Origin: Syntrophus sp963665935
GTDB lineage: Bacteria > Desulfobacterota > Syntrophia > Syntrophales > Syntrophaceae
Assembly (NCBI GenBank): GCA_963665935.1
Contig: OY762510.1
Span: forward strand, 2,480,001 to 2,544,000
Length of the DNA stretch: 64,000 nt
Direction: 5' to 3'
Part shown: one piece after another, positions 44,218 to 52,896 of the stretch
Layout of the letters: each line of letters opens with the position of its first letter
How positions within the stretch are numbered: the first letter of the stretch is position 1
The notes under the pieces: generated by a model
What the model saw: only the letters and a program-made list of their open reading frames with translations
What the model was told of the DNA's origin: nothing
Database searches by the model: none
Position numbers and translations under genes: made by a program

Positions 44218-45536
44218 GGACTGCTGAAGATATTCGTTCTGAAATTCTCGCCCTCACCAGGGAGTACCATTCGGCGAAGTTTTCCCAAAAAGTCTTCAAT
44301 CCCGGCAGGGAGATGGTCCATTATGCCGGACGTGTTTTCGATGAACAGGAAATCGTGAATCTGGTCGATGCCGGCCTGGACTTCTATCTGACGGCCAGCC
44401 GTTATGCCGAGCGCTTTGAGGCCGAGTTTGCCGATTATCTCGGACTGTCCCATGCCCTGCTTGTGAATTCCGGATCATCGGCCAATCTTGTGGCCTTGAC
44501 CACCCTGACTTCGCCCAAGCTCAAAGATCTCCGGCTTAAGCCGGGCGATGAAGTCATAACCACGGCCTGCGGCTTTCCCACTACCGTCAATCCCATTGTG
44601 CAGAATAAACTGGTTCCCGTTTTCGTCGATGTGAACCTCCGTGACTATACCGCCATTCCCGAAAGACTTGCGGGAGCGATCGGTCCTCAGACCAGGGCCA
44701 TCATGATGGCGCACACCATGGGGGTTCCCTTCTCTCTCGACGCCGTCATGGATCTCGTGAAGAAGCACAGGCTCTGGCTCATCGAAGACAATTGCGACGC
44801 CCTGGGATCAACCTACCGGGGACAGTTGACAGGCACATTCGGCCACCTCTCCACCTTCTCCTTCTACCCGGCGCATCATATCACGATGGGCGAAGGGGGG
44901 TGCGTTGCGACCCATGACGATGACCTGGCCCGCATCGCGCAATCCTATCGTGATTGGGGGCGGGACTGTTTCTGTGCCGGAGGGAAAAGCAACTCCTGCG
45001 GGGAACGCTTCAGCCGGCAATTCGGGACACTGCCTTTCGGTTATGACCATAAATATGTATACAGCCACATCGGTTATAACCTGAAAGTGACCGACATGCA
45101 GGCCGCCATCGGTTGTGCCCAGCTTAAGAAGCTTGAACAGTTCGTTGCCAGACGCAGAGAGAATTTTCTGGACCTGACCCGGAGGCTGCAGGCCTATGAA
45201 GACAGCCTTCTCCTTCCCAGGGCCACCGAACATTCCGAGCCCTCGTGGTTCGGCTACATCATCACCGTAAAAGAGAAAGCCGGTTTTTCCCGCAATGACT
45301 TGACCGCCTTTCTGGAAGCCAACCGCATTGAGACCCGAAACCTCTTCAGCGGCAATCTCCTGTGTCACCCCGCCTATCAGAACATTCCCCATCGTATTGC
45401 AGGGGACCTGACGAACACGGATTTCGTCATGAACAACACCTTTTTTATCGGTGTCTATCCGGGAATCGACGATCGGCATTTGAATTTTATCCAGGCCGTG
45501 TTCGATCGCTTCATGGCCGGGGAGCGTATCTCGTAA
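44208..45536 (+). CDS. rfbH: CDP-4-keto-6-deoxyglucose 3-dehydrase (PMP/Fe-S)
   Basis: This 442-residue protein belongs to the DegT/DnrJ/EryC1 aminotransferase fold, but the PLP Lys is replaced by His in FYPAHHITMGEGG, the hallmark of the PMP-dependent E1 dehydrase. The [2Fe-2S] Cys pattern is present: DNCDAL, then CFCAGGKSNSC (C-x1-C-x7-C) about 57 residues later. It removes the C3 hydroxyl to give the 3,6-dideoxy intermediate. Its reductase partner (DdhD/E3) is not in the window. Confidence 0.94.
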   Translation: MLMRTAEDIRSEILALTREYHSAKFSQKVFNPGREMVHYAGRVFDEQEIVNLVDAGLDFYLTASRYAERFEAEFADYLGLSHALLVNSGSSANLVALTTLTSPKLKDLRLKPGDEVITTACGFPTTVNPIVQNKLVPVFVDVNLRDYTAIPERLAGAIGPQTRAIMMAHTMGVPFSLDAVMDLVKKHRLWLIEDNCDALGSTYRGQLTGTFGHLSTFSFYPAHHITMGEGGCVATHDDDLARIAQSYRDWGRDCFCAGGKSNSCGERFSRQFGTLPFGYDHKYVYSHIGYNLKVTDMQAAIGCAQLKKLEQFVARRRENFLDLTRRLQAYEDSLLLPRATEHSEPSWFGYIITVKEKAGFSRNDLTAFLEANRIETRNLFSGNLLCHPAYQNIPHRIAGDLTNTDFVMNNTFFIGVYPGIDDRHLNFIQAVFDRFMAGERIS

Positions 45537-45652
45537 ATGGGTCTTGTAAATCGTATCTTAATCAGTCCGGACCCCCTGTGGTCATGCCTCGACGGCCGGT
45601 TTCTCAGAAGGCAAGGATTCTGCGTTAGAGAAGATGTTTTGGAGTGGAAGTC

Positions 45653-46420
45653 ATGAAAGTCGTCATTTTAGCCGGGGGCATGGGCACGCGCATCGGCGAA
45701 GAATCAATCTTAAAGCCGAAGCCGATGATCGAAATCGGCGAACGTCCCATTTTATGGCATATCATGAAGCATTATGCCCGGTACGGCTTCAATGATTTCA
45801 TCATTGCCCTGGGCTATAAAGGCGAGATGATCAAGCGATACTTCCTCGATTATTACACGTCGAATCATGATCTTACGGTGTCGCTCGTTGACGGATCGGT
45901 TCAGAGCCTCAACCGTAATCGGTGTGAACCATGGAAAGTCCAGCTCATCGACACCGGGCGACTCACCCTGACGGGCGGACGCCTCAAGCAACTGGCCCCC
46001 CTCATCAGTGAGGAGAATTTCATGATGACCTATGGCGACGGCGTCAGTGACGTAAATCTGGAGGCGTTGCTGAAATTTCATCGGGAAAACAAAGGCCTGG
46101 TCACCCTGACCGCTGTGCGGCCTCCCGCCCGCTTCGGCGCTCTCGAATTCGAAGGAAACAGGATCTCCCATTTCAAGGAAAAATCCACCCTCCATGAAAG
46201 TTGGATCAACGGGGGATTCTTTGTAATGAATATCGAAGCGTTGAAGTACATCGATGAGGATGTCATGTGGGAGCACGACCCGATGGAAAAACTGGCCGCA
46301 GATGGAGAACTCTACGCTTACAGACACGAAGGCTTCTGGCAGTGCATGGACACGGTTCGGGATCGCCAGTATCTGGAATCGCTGTGGAAAGTGAATAGCG
46401 CCCCCTGGAAGAGTTGGTAA
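45653..46420 (+). CDS. rfbF: glucose-1-phosphate cytidylyltransferase
   Basis: This protein of about 255 residues has the nucleotidyltransferase signature ILAGGMGTRIGEES near the N terminus, KPKPMIEIGERPILWH, and the later MMTYGDGVSDV metal motif. It makes CDP-glucose, the first step of the 3,6-dideoxyhexose route. ATG 45653 is preceded by GGAG; a GTG at 45644 is in frame. The usual RfbF-G-H order is changed here to G-H-F. Confidence 0.94.
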   Translation: MKVVILAGGMGTRIGEESILKPKPMIEIGERPILWHIMKHYARYGFNDFIIALGYKGEMIKRYFLDYYTSNHDLTVSLVDGSVQSLNRNRCEPWKVQLIDTGRLTLTGGRLKQLAPLISEENFMMTYGDGVSDVNLEALLKFHRENKGLVTLTAVRPPARFGALEFEGNRISHFKEKSTLHESWINGGFFVMNIEALKYIDEDVMWEHDPMEKLAADGELYAYRHEGFWQCMDTVRDRQYLESLWKVNSAPWKSW

Positions 46421-46472
46421 GACGAACTCTTGGAACCGCAAAAGTTATTTAACAACATAAAAGAGGACTGAC

Positions 46473-47363
46473 ATGACAGAGATAAGAATTGGAGACACCC
46501 TGGTTGGCGATGGTCATCCGTGCTTCATCATTGCTGAAATCGGCATCAATCATAACGGAGATATCGATATTGCCAAAAAACTGATTGATCTCGCTAAATT
46601 CTCGGGATGCAATGCCGTCAAATTTCAAAAACGCACAGTAGAGGTGGTTTATACGGCGGCAGAACTGGCTGCCTGTCGTGAAAGTCCCTTCGGAAGGACC
46701 AACGGTGATCTGAAATACGGCCTGGAGTTCGAACTCGAAGAATATCAGGAGCTGGACCGCTACTGCAGAGAAAAGGGCATTATATGGTTTGCCTCCTGCT
46801 GGGATGAAGATTCTGTCGATTTCATCGACCAGTTTGATGTGCCCTGTTACAAAATCGCCTCGGCAACTCTGACGGATGACGATCTGCTCCGTTACACGCG
46901 ATCAAAGGGAAAGCCGATCATCCTGTCAACGGGGATGAGCACGTTAGCGCAGATCGATCACGCCATCGAGGTGCTCGGCAAGGAGGATCTGGTGATTTTA
47001 CACGCAACAAGCACCTATCCTGCCGAATATCCGGAGCTCAATCTGTCGGCCATCCCAACAATGCGCCAGCGGTGGGGCGTGCCCGTGGGATATTCCGGCC
47101 ACGAAACCGGCATCCCCACATCCGGGGCTGCAGTGGCCCTGGGCGCCTGTGTGATGGAACGGCACATCACCCTTGATCGAGCGATGTGGGGATCGGATCA
47201 GGCCGCGTCTCTGGGTCCCGGCGGGATCATCAAAATGGTGCAGGGCATTCGCCTCATCGAAATGTCCATGGGGGATGGCGTCAAAAGGGTTTTTGAACGT
47301 GAGTTGCCGGTGATCAAGAAACTGCGGCGTAAGGGGCAAGTCTATGCATATGCCTGTGCATAA
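46473..47363 (+). CDS. NeuB-family sialic/nonulosonic acid synthase, no SAF domain
   Basis: This 296-residue protein has the NeuB barrel motifs: IAEIGINHNGDI, VKFQKRTVEVV, ILHATSTYPAEYPELNL, VGYSGHETG and ERHITLDRAMWGSDQAASLGP. NeuB enzymes join PEP to an aldose to make nine-carbon (or similar) 2-keto-3-deoxy acids. The usual C-terminal antifreeze-like (SAF) domain of about 60 residues is missing. Pairing with a KdsC-like phosphatase suggests a phosphorylated substrate, as in the KDN-9-phosphate route. It overlaps the next gene by 20 bp. Confidence 0.87.
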   Translation: MTEIRIGDTLVGDGHPCFIIAEIGINHNGDIDIAKKLIDLAKFSGCNAVKFQKRTVEVVYTAAELAACRESPFGRTNGDLKYGLEFELEEYQELDRYCREKGIIWFASCWDEDSVDFIDQFDVPCYKIASATLTDDDLLRYTRSKGKPIILSTGMSTLAQIDHAIEVLGKEDLVILHATSTYPAEYPELNLSAIPTMRQRWGVPVGYSGHETGIPTSGAAVALGACVMERHITLDRAMWGSDQAASLGPGGIIKMVQGIRLIEMSMGDGVKRVFERELPVIKKLRRKGQVYAYACA

Positions 47364-47838
47364 CATAAAGGCCATCGCCCTGGATGTAGACGGCGTGCTG
47401 ACCGACGGCACATTTGTCTGGGGGTTCGATGGCGGAGAATACAAGAAATTTTCCTTTCTGGACATCATGGGGATTTCCCTGGCGGGAAAGTCCGGATTGA
47501 TCCTGGCGCTGATTTCAGGCGAAGACAATCCCATTCTTGACCGCTATGCAGGCAAAATGGGGATCGTCGATGTCTTCAAGGGATGTAAGGATAAGGCTTC
47601 GGCTTTAAAAGGGTTCGCACAGAAGTACCGCCTTCCCCTTCAGCAGGTTTGTTTTATGGGGGATGACATCAATGATCTATCAGCCATGGAATTGGCCGGG
47701 CTGGCCGCAGCGCCTTCGACGGCTCATCCGACAGCCCTGGCGAAGGCGAACCTGGTGACGAAGTGCGGCGGGGGGCAGGGCGCCGTTCGAGAGTTGATCG
47801 ACTTGATCCTGACCAGCGGAGAAGGTGAATCGTCATGA
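47344..47838 (+). CDS. KdsC/YrbI-type HAD phosphatase
   Basis: This 164-residue phosphatase has DVDGVLTDGT near residue 14 (nucleophile Asp), ISGEDN and GDDINDLSAM (acidic motif), as in KDO-8-phosphate phosphatase and KDN-9-phosphate phosphatase. It removes the phosphate from a 2-keto-3-deoxy sugar acid. It overlaps the NeuB-like gene by 20 bp and the ThDP enzyme by 4 bp. No CMP-transferase was found. Confidence 0.88.
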   Translation: MHMPVHNIKAIALDVDGVLTDGTFVWGFDGGEYKKFSFLDIMGISLAGKSGLILALISGEDNPILDRYAGKMGIVDVFKGCKDKASALKGFAQKYRLPLQQVCFMGDDINDLSAMELAGLAAAPSTAHPTALAKANLVTKCGGGQGAVRELIDLILTSGEGESS

Positions 47839-49634
47839 AACTTTCCGATTACGTTGTCCAGTTCATCGCAGATCAGAGGGTCCGTCATGTGTTTCTGCTC
47901 TCCGGCGGCGGAGTCATGCATATCAACAATTCCATCGGCCATCATCAAGAGATCGAATATGTCTGCATGCTCCATGAGCAGTCGGCAGCCATTGCCGCGG
48001 AAGCCTATACCCGCGTCACCAATCATCTCGGTGTCGCCGTCGTGACCACCGGTCCGGGAGGGACCAATGCGTTAACAGGCGTGGCCGGTGCATGGCAGGA
48101 TTCAACGCCCTGTCTTTTTATCTCCGGACAGGTCAAGCGGGCCGACATGAAGGGGGACACCGGCGTCCGACAGCTCGGCGTGCAGGAAATCGATATTGTG
48201 TCCATCGTCCGATCCATCACCAAGTATGCGGTAACGGTAATGGATCCCTTGAAGATCCGTTATCACCTGGAAAAGGCCGTCTATCTGGCCAAATCGGGTC
48301 GGCCCGGCCCGGTCTGGATCGATATCCCCCTGGATGTCCAGGCTTCTACGATAGATCCGGAAGCCCTGGAGTGCTTTGCTGTCGAAGAAATCGAATTTCC
48401 CTCTCATCAATTGGAAATTGAGCATCAGGTCTCGCAGGTGATCGATCTGTTCAAACGCGCGGAAAGACCGGTGATCCTGGCTGGAAACGGCATAGCTCTT
48501 TCGGGGGCGCAATCTGATTTCCGGGAAATGGTCGATCTGCTGGGAGCGCCCGTATTGACAACGCGGCTGGGGGTGGATCTGCTGCCGGCATCTCATGAAC
48601 TGTGCTTCGGCATGCCCGGCTCCATCGCCTCGCGTGCTTCCAATTTCATCCTCCAGAATTCCGATTGTCTGCTCATCCTGGGGGCGCGGCTGGACATGGC
48701 CCTGATCGCCTACGCACCGGAAAATCTGGCCAGAGCCGCAAAAAAGGTCATGGTAAACATCGATCCCGCCGAAATCCACAAAGTGGGGAACATCATCGAT
48801 ATCCCCATCCCTGCGGATGCAGGACTCTTTATCCGGCAACTCTGCAAACAATCCACGCGAATTCAACCCCGCAACCGTTCAAACTGGGACAAACGGTGCC
48901 GGGAATGGAAAGACAAGTACCCCTTTGTTCTTCCCGAGCACCACGAAAGCAAGGCAGGCATCAGCGTGTATGCCTTTTCGGACGTTATCTCTGAGGAACT
49001 CAACGGAGAGCATCTCATCCTTCCAGGCAATGCCGGAAATTCCAGCGAGTTATTTCTAACGGCCTTCAAGGTTAAAGCCGGCCAGCGCGTTTTCCACAAC
49101 AAAGGCACCGGCGCCATGGGTTTTTGCCAGCCTGCCGCCATCGGGGCCTGTCTTGCCGGAGGAAGGAGGCCGACGGTCTGCATCGACGGTGATGGAGGCT
49201 TCCAATTGAACCTTCAGGAACTGGAAACCGTGAGGCGTCTGAACTTGCCCATCAAATTCTTTGTCATGAACAATCAAGGATATGCTTCCATCCGTTCGTC
49301 GCAGATGGGTTATTTCGGACGATTGACGGGTGCGGATGCGCAAAGCGGCATGACCCTTCCCGACATTGGAAAAATCTCGGCGGCCTATGGCCTGAAAACG
49401 GCCCGCATAGCCAACCCGCGGAATCTGAGAGAGCAGATCCGGCGTGTTCTTGACCAGGAAGGTCCGCTGGTCTGCGATGTGGCCGTTATTCCTGACGAGA
49501 TCCGGGCCCCGCGGGTTTCCTCCGTTCAGAAGCCCGATGGTTCGATGACTTCCAAGCCTTTGGAGGATATGTGGCCTTTTCTGGATCGGGAGGAATTTCT
49601 GGCAAACATGATCGTCCCCCCATTGGATGAATAG
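47835..49634 (+). CDS. ThDP-dependent enzyme, acetolactate-synthase-like (possible YerE type)
   Basis: This 599-residue protein has the three domains of the acetohydroxyacid synthase family. The catalytic Glu lies in MLHEQSAAIAAEAY near residue 48, and the ThDP/Mg motif is CIDGDGGFQLN with later NNQGYASI near residue 477. Family members decarboxylate pyruvate and transfer a two-carbon unit. In Yersinia, YerE adds such a unit to CDP-4-keto-3,6-dideoxyglucose, the product predicted from rfbFGH here, so a branched sugar is a good inference. A sugar-acid or amino-acid role is not excluded. Confidence 0.8.
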   Translation: MKLSDYVVQFIADQRVRHVFLLSGGGVMHINNSIGHHQEIEYVCMLHEQSAAIAAEAYTRVTNHLGVAVVTTGPGGTNALTGVAGAWQDSTPCLFISGQVKRADMKGDTGVRQLGVQEIDIVSIVRSITKYAVTVMDPLKIRYHLEKAVYLAKSGRPGPVWIDIPLDVQASTIDPEALECFAVEEIEFPSHQLEIEHQVSQVIDLFKRAERPVILAGNGIALSGAQSDFREMVDLLGAPVLTTRLGVDLLPASHELCFGMPGSIASRASNFILQNSDCLLILGARLDMALIAYAPENLARAAKKVMVNIDPAEIHKVGNIIDIPIPADAGLFIRQLCKQSTRIQPRNRSNWDKRCREWKDKYPFVLPEHHESKAGISVYAFSDVISEELNGEHLILPGNAGNSSELFLTAFKVKAGQRVFHNKGTGAMGFCQPAAIGACLAGGRRPTVCIDGDGGFQLNLQELETVRRLNLPIKFFVMNNQGYASIRSSQMGYFGRLTGADAQSGMTLPDIGKISAAYGLKTARIANPRNLREQIRRVLDQEGPLVCDVAVIPDEIRAPRVSSVQKPDGSMTSKPLEDMWPFLDREEFLANMIVPPLDE

Positions 49635-49647
49635 ATAGAGGTAGCTT

Positions 49648-50715
49648 ATGGAAATCGCAACGATAACGAAAAAAGAAATCGAAAACACAAAAAGAGAAAA
49701 GCTCAGAAGGGAAAAGCCTCAGGTTTATGAAAAGATTATCAAACTGGCGGACAAGGAAAAGAGAGGGGAGCCAACCTGCCGGATTGACATCGGTTACAAC
49801 TATGCCTGTAATCTTTCCTGCCAACACTGCATGGCGAATAAGTTCCAAAAGAAAACGCGCTCATTGACGGTTGCCGATATGCGCAACATTGCCGAACAGG
49901 CTGATGCCCTGGGCTGGTGCCAGTTCAACATTTCCGGGGGAGAACCGCTGATTCTGAAGGACTTTGACGAGGTCCTCGCCGCGTTGATGCCGGAAAAGTT
50001 CCATATCGGGATCAGTACGAACGGTTATTTCCTGACACTTGAAAAAGCGCGACATCTCAAAGAGATCGGCCTGGACAAAGTCATGATCAGCCTGGACAGC
50101 ATCGACCCGGATCTTCACAACGCAAACCGTGCCAGCAAGGAGGGCTATGAAAAGGCCATCAGCGCCATCTGGAATGCGAAAGCGGGCGGGCTGGATACGA
50201 TCATTCAGCACGTCGTCTCGCATCAGAACGCCCAAAGCGAAAATACGGTTAACCTGGCCAGATTTGCCCAGGAAAATGGTTTTTCCCTGGATCTGGTGAT
50301 CGCCAAGGCAATCGGGCAGTGGGAAGGGAAGCACGAGGTCTTGATCGACAGGGATGACGCCGCTTTCCTGCACAAGCTCAACCAGGAGTATCCGGCGGCG
50401 CGGCGGGATGTCTTTCCTTCGTACGGCATGAAAGGCGGGTGCGGGGCGTTGAACAAGTGCTTTCACATTACCCAGTATGGCGACGTGCTGATCTGCGTCT
50501 TCATGCATATCAGCATCGGCAATGTCTTTGAGGATTCCCTGGAGACGATTGTCGCCAGAGGCAACAGGATCAAATATGTCAGAAACTTTTCCCCGCTCTG
50601 TCTGTCCGGGGAAGACCGGAACTTTATCGACAAGTACATGACGCGCTTTTATGGCAAGCCCCTGCCCGTTGATTACCGGGAAATCTTTGATGACGATGAT
50701 TTTGTTGAGGATTAA
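49648..50715 (+). CDS. radical SAM protein 1 of the glycan operon
   Basis: This 355-residue protein has the radical SAM motif CNLSCQHC near residue 55 and FNISGGEPLIL. The C-terminal part has GGCGALNKCFHIT and further Cys (LICVFMH, PLCLSGED), which may hold an auxiliary cluster. The N-terminal 45 residues are Lys/Glu-rich. It follows the ThDP gene by 13 bp and precedes the next radical SAM gene by 3 bp. The reaction is unknown; a sugar modification is inferred from context. Confidence 0.85.
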   Translation: MEIATITKKEIENTKREKLRREKPQVYEKIIKLADKEKRGEPTCRIDIGYNYACNLSCQHCMANKFQKKTRSLTVADMRNIAEQADALGWCQFNISGGEPLILKDFDEVLAALMPEKFHIGISTNGYFLTLEKARHLKEIGLDKVMISLDSIDPDLHNANRASKEGYEKAISAIWNAKAGGLDTIIQHVVSHQNAQSENTVNLARFAQENGFSLDLVIAKAIGQWEGKHEVLIDRDDAAFLHKLNQEYPAARRDVFPSYGMKGGCGALNKCFHITQYGDVLICVFMHISIGNVFEDSLETIVARGNRIKYVRNFSPLCLSGEDRNFIDKYMTRFYGKPLPVDYREIFDDDDFVED

Positions 50716-50718
50716 GTT

Positions 50719-51699
50719 GTGCAAGCCTTATCCAGATATTCTCAGTTGAAGACCAGCCGGATTGACCTGGGCAGTGCGATTCCCCTGAGGAAGCCCTTTA
50801 CGCTCCTCTTTGAGCCGGCGAGTCTCTGCAATTTCCGCTGTATCTGCTGCTATTACAATAACCCTGACGTGTATTCCCATATGCCGAAAGGGGTGATGAA
50901 GTTTGAGGATTTTAAGAAGATCGCGGAGGACCTCGCATCCTGGGAAGGGGAAAAAATCAAGGTCATTCGGATCATTGGATTCGGCGAACCCCTGATCAAC
51001 AGAGACACCGGAAAAATGGTGGAGACTCTGAAGCGGCTTGACGTGGCAGACCGGATTGAAATCACTTCCAACGGCTCCCTGCTGACTCCGGCGGTAAGCC
51101 GGCAGTTGATTGATGCCCAATTGGACTATCTCCGGATTTCCATTTATGCCGTGTCTCAAGAGCGGCATGAAGCCGTGACGAGGAGCAAAATCGCGATTGA
51201 GAAAATCGCTTCCAACGTTGCTCAGTTACGCCGTCTGCGCGATGTGCGGAAAAGAGAAAAGCCCTTTATCTATGTCAAGATGCTGGACAGTTTTGATGAG
51301 GAGGAAAATCGGCGTTTCTTTGACCGGTATGCCGATCTTGCCGATGAAGTCGCGCTGGAGCAGCCCCATTCCTGGTTGAGCAACGACAATGCCCCTGTGC
51401 AGGTTTCCGCGGAAAAGGCCATCTGCCCGCAGCCCTTCAAGATGCTCAGTATCCGCTGCAACGGCGATGTCATCGTCTGTGACCCGGACTGGAAAAACAA
51501 CACGAAAGTAGGAAACGCGCTGGAAGAGACTGTGAAAGACATCTGGAACGGCAAAGCCCTGTGCGACTTCTGGAAAATGCAGCTGGAAAACCGGCGTTGG
51601 GAAAATGAAAGCTGCCGGAACTGCACGTTTTTAGCAAATAAAGAGTATGTCCTGGATGATCTGGACGGCGTTTCTCCCCAAATTTTGGAGGAAAGATAA
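50719..51699 (+). CDS. radical SAM/SPASM protein 2 of the glycan operon
   Basis: This 326-residue protein starts with GTG. The radical SAM motif is CNFRCICC near residue 37, with IIGFGEPLIN as a GGEP-like motif. A C-terminal SPASM region has ICPQPFKMLSIRCNGDVIVC and CRNC. It starts 3 bp after the first radical SAM gene and ends 3 bp before the third. Substrate not evident. Confidence 0.86.
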   Translation: MQALSRYSQLKTSRIDLGSAIPLRKPFTLLFEPASLCNFRCICCYYNNPDVYSHMPKGVMKFEDFKKIAEDLASWEGEKIKVIRIIGFGEPLINRDTGKMVETLKRLDVADRIEITSNGSLLTPAVSRQLIDAQLDYLRISIYAVSQERHEAVTRSKIAIEKIASNVAQLRRLRDVRKREKPFIYVKMLDSFDEEENRRFFDRYADLADEVALEQPHSWLSNDNAPVQVSAEKAICPQPFKMLSIRCNGDVIVCDPDWKNNTKVGNALEETVKDIWNGKALCDFWKMQLENRRWENESCRNCTFLANKEYVLDDLDGVSPQILEER

Positions 51700-51702
51700 G
51701 GG

Positions 51703-52896
51703 ATGGGATTTTACGAGGACAGCCGGGAACGTCAACGCCCGGTGGTGATTTTCGGGGCATCGGTTCTGGGCGAAGTCGCCTTGCAGGCGCTGGTGGTGTG
51801 CGGATTGCGCCCCGTCTGTTTCGGCGACAACGATCGGGAGAAACAAAAGAAGTTTTTCCATGGGTACCCGGTATGCGGCCTGGAGGAAATCCATGGGAAA
51901 TATCCCGATGCGGTCATCGTCATCGGGGCGGGACGATATTACGGCGAGATCTATGAGCAGGTTTTCTCAAAGGGTTATCGGCAGATCTACAGCGATGCGG
52001 ATGTCATCGACCGGATTGACTTTGCTTCGGTTCCGTTCGAGAGGATCAAGGGAATCCTCTGGCGGCTGGCGCAACTGGGCCACCTGTCACGGATCAAAAA
52101 CATCCCGAAGGACGCTCTGCATCTGGAACGGTTGAACATCGTGGTGACCCAGCGCTGTACATTGCGCTGCCGGCATTGCTCCAGCCTCATGCCCTTCTAT
52201 GAGAATCCCCGGGATTGCGACACCTCGTTGCTCCAGAAGTCGATCGGACGGATTCTGAACTGTGTCGATTTCATCTATCACCTGGAAGTTCTCGGGGGCG
52301 AAACGCTGCTGAACAAGGATTTGCCTCTCATCATCGAGAAACTGGTGCAGAAGGACCGGATCTTCCAGATCGACGTCATCACCAACGGGACGCTGATGCC
52401 TCGGCCTGATCTGCTGGAGTGCCTGAAACACGATTCCATCTGTGTCGTGGTGAATGACTACGGGCCCGTATCCAGGAAAAAAGAGGCATTGCTCGATGCA
52501 TTGAATCGAGCCGGGGTCCGGAACCGGCAGAACCGGCATTGGGCATGGGCTGACCTGGGTGGATTCGAGCCGCGCCACCGGGGCGAAGAAAGCCTGACCC
52601 GATTGTTTCAGGAATGTAATTTCAGTTCCTGCAGCGAATTGCTCGACGGAAAACTGCACCGCTGCCCACGGTCTTCGCATGGGACAAAGACAGGCATGAT
52701 CCCGGAATACGCCTCGGACTTTATCGATGTTTTGGACTTGTCCATAGGCGATGACCTTTTAAAGGAGAGACTGAGAGCCTTTTTCCAGAAGACCGGGTTT
52801 ATCCGCGCCTGTGATCATTGCAACGGGAACACTCGCGATTCTTTGAAGCTGACTCCGGCAGAACAGCAAGTGCAGGAGGTGACGGTCAATGGCTGA
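51703..52896 (+). CDS. radical SAM protein 3 with N-terminal Rossmann-like domain
   Basis: This 397-residue protein has an N-terminal nucleotide-binding-like part (VIFGASVLGEVALQAL, about residues 8-110) and a radical SAM domain from about residue 140 with CTLRCRHCSSLMP and VLGGETLLNKD. Two later Cys clusters occur (CNFSSCSELL and CDHCNG). The N-terminal part resembles the C-terminal part of the following methyltransferase-like gene (AVWGASHLAFSIL), suggesting a shared domain. It overlaps that gene by 8 bp. Confidence 0.82.
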   Translation: MGFYEDSRERQRPVVIFGASVLGEVALQALVVCGLRPVCFGDNDREKQKKFFHGYPVCGLEEIHGKYPDAVIVIGAGRYYGEIYEQVFSKGYRQIYSDADVIDRIDFASVPFERIKGILWRLAQLGHLSRIKNIPKDALHLERLNIVVTQRCTLRCRHCSSLMPFYENPRDCDTSLLQKSIGRILNCVDFIYHLEVLGGETLLNKDLPLIIEKLVQKDRIFQIDVITNGTLMPRPDLLECLKHDSICVVVNDYGPVSRKKEALLDALNRAGVRNRQNRHWAWADLGGFEPRHRGEESLTRLFQECNFSSCSELLDGKLHRCPRSSHGTKTGMIPEYASDFIDVLDLSIGDDLLKERLRAFFQKTGFIRACDHCNGNTRDSLKLTPAEQQVQEVTVNG

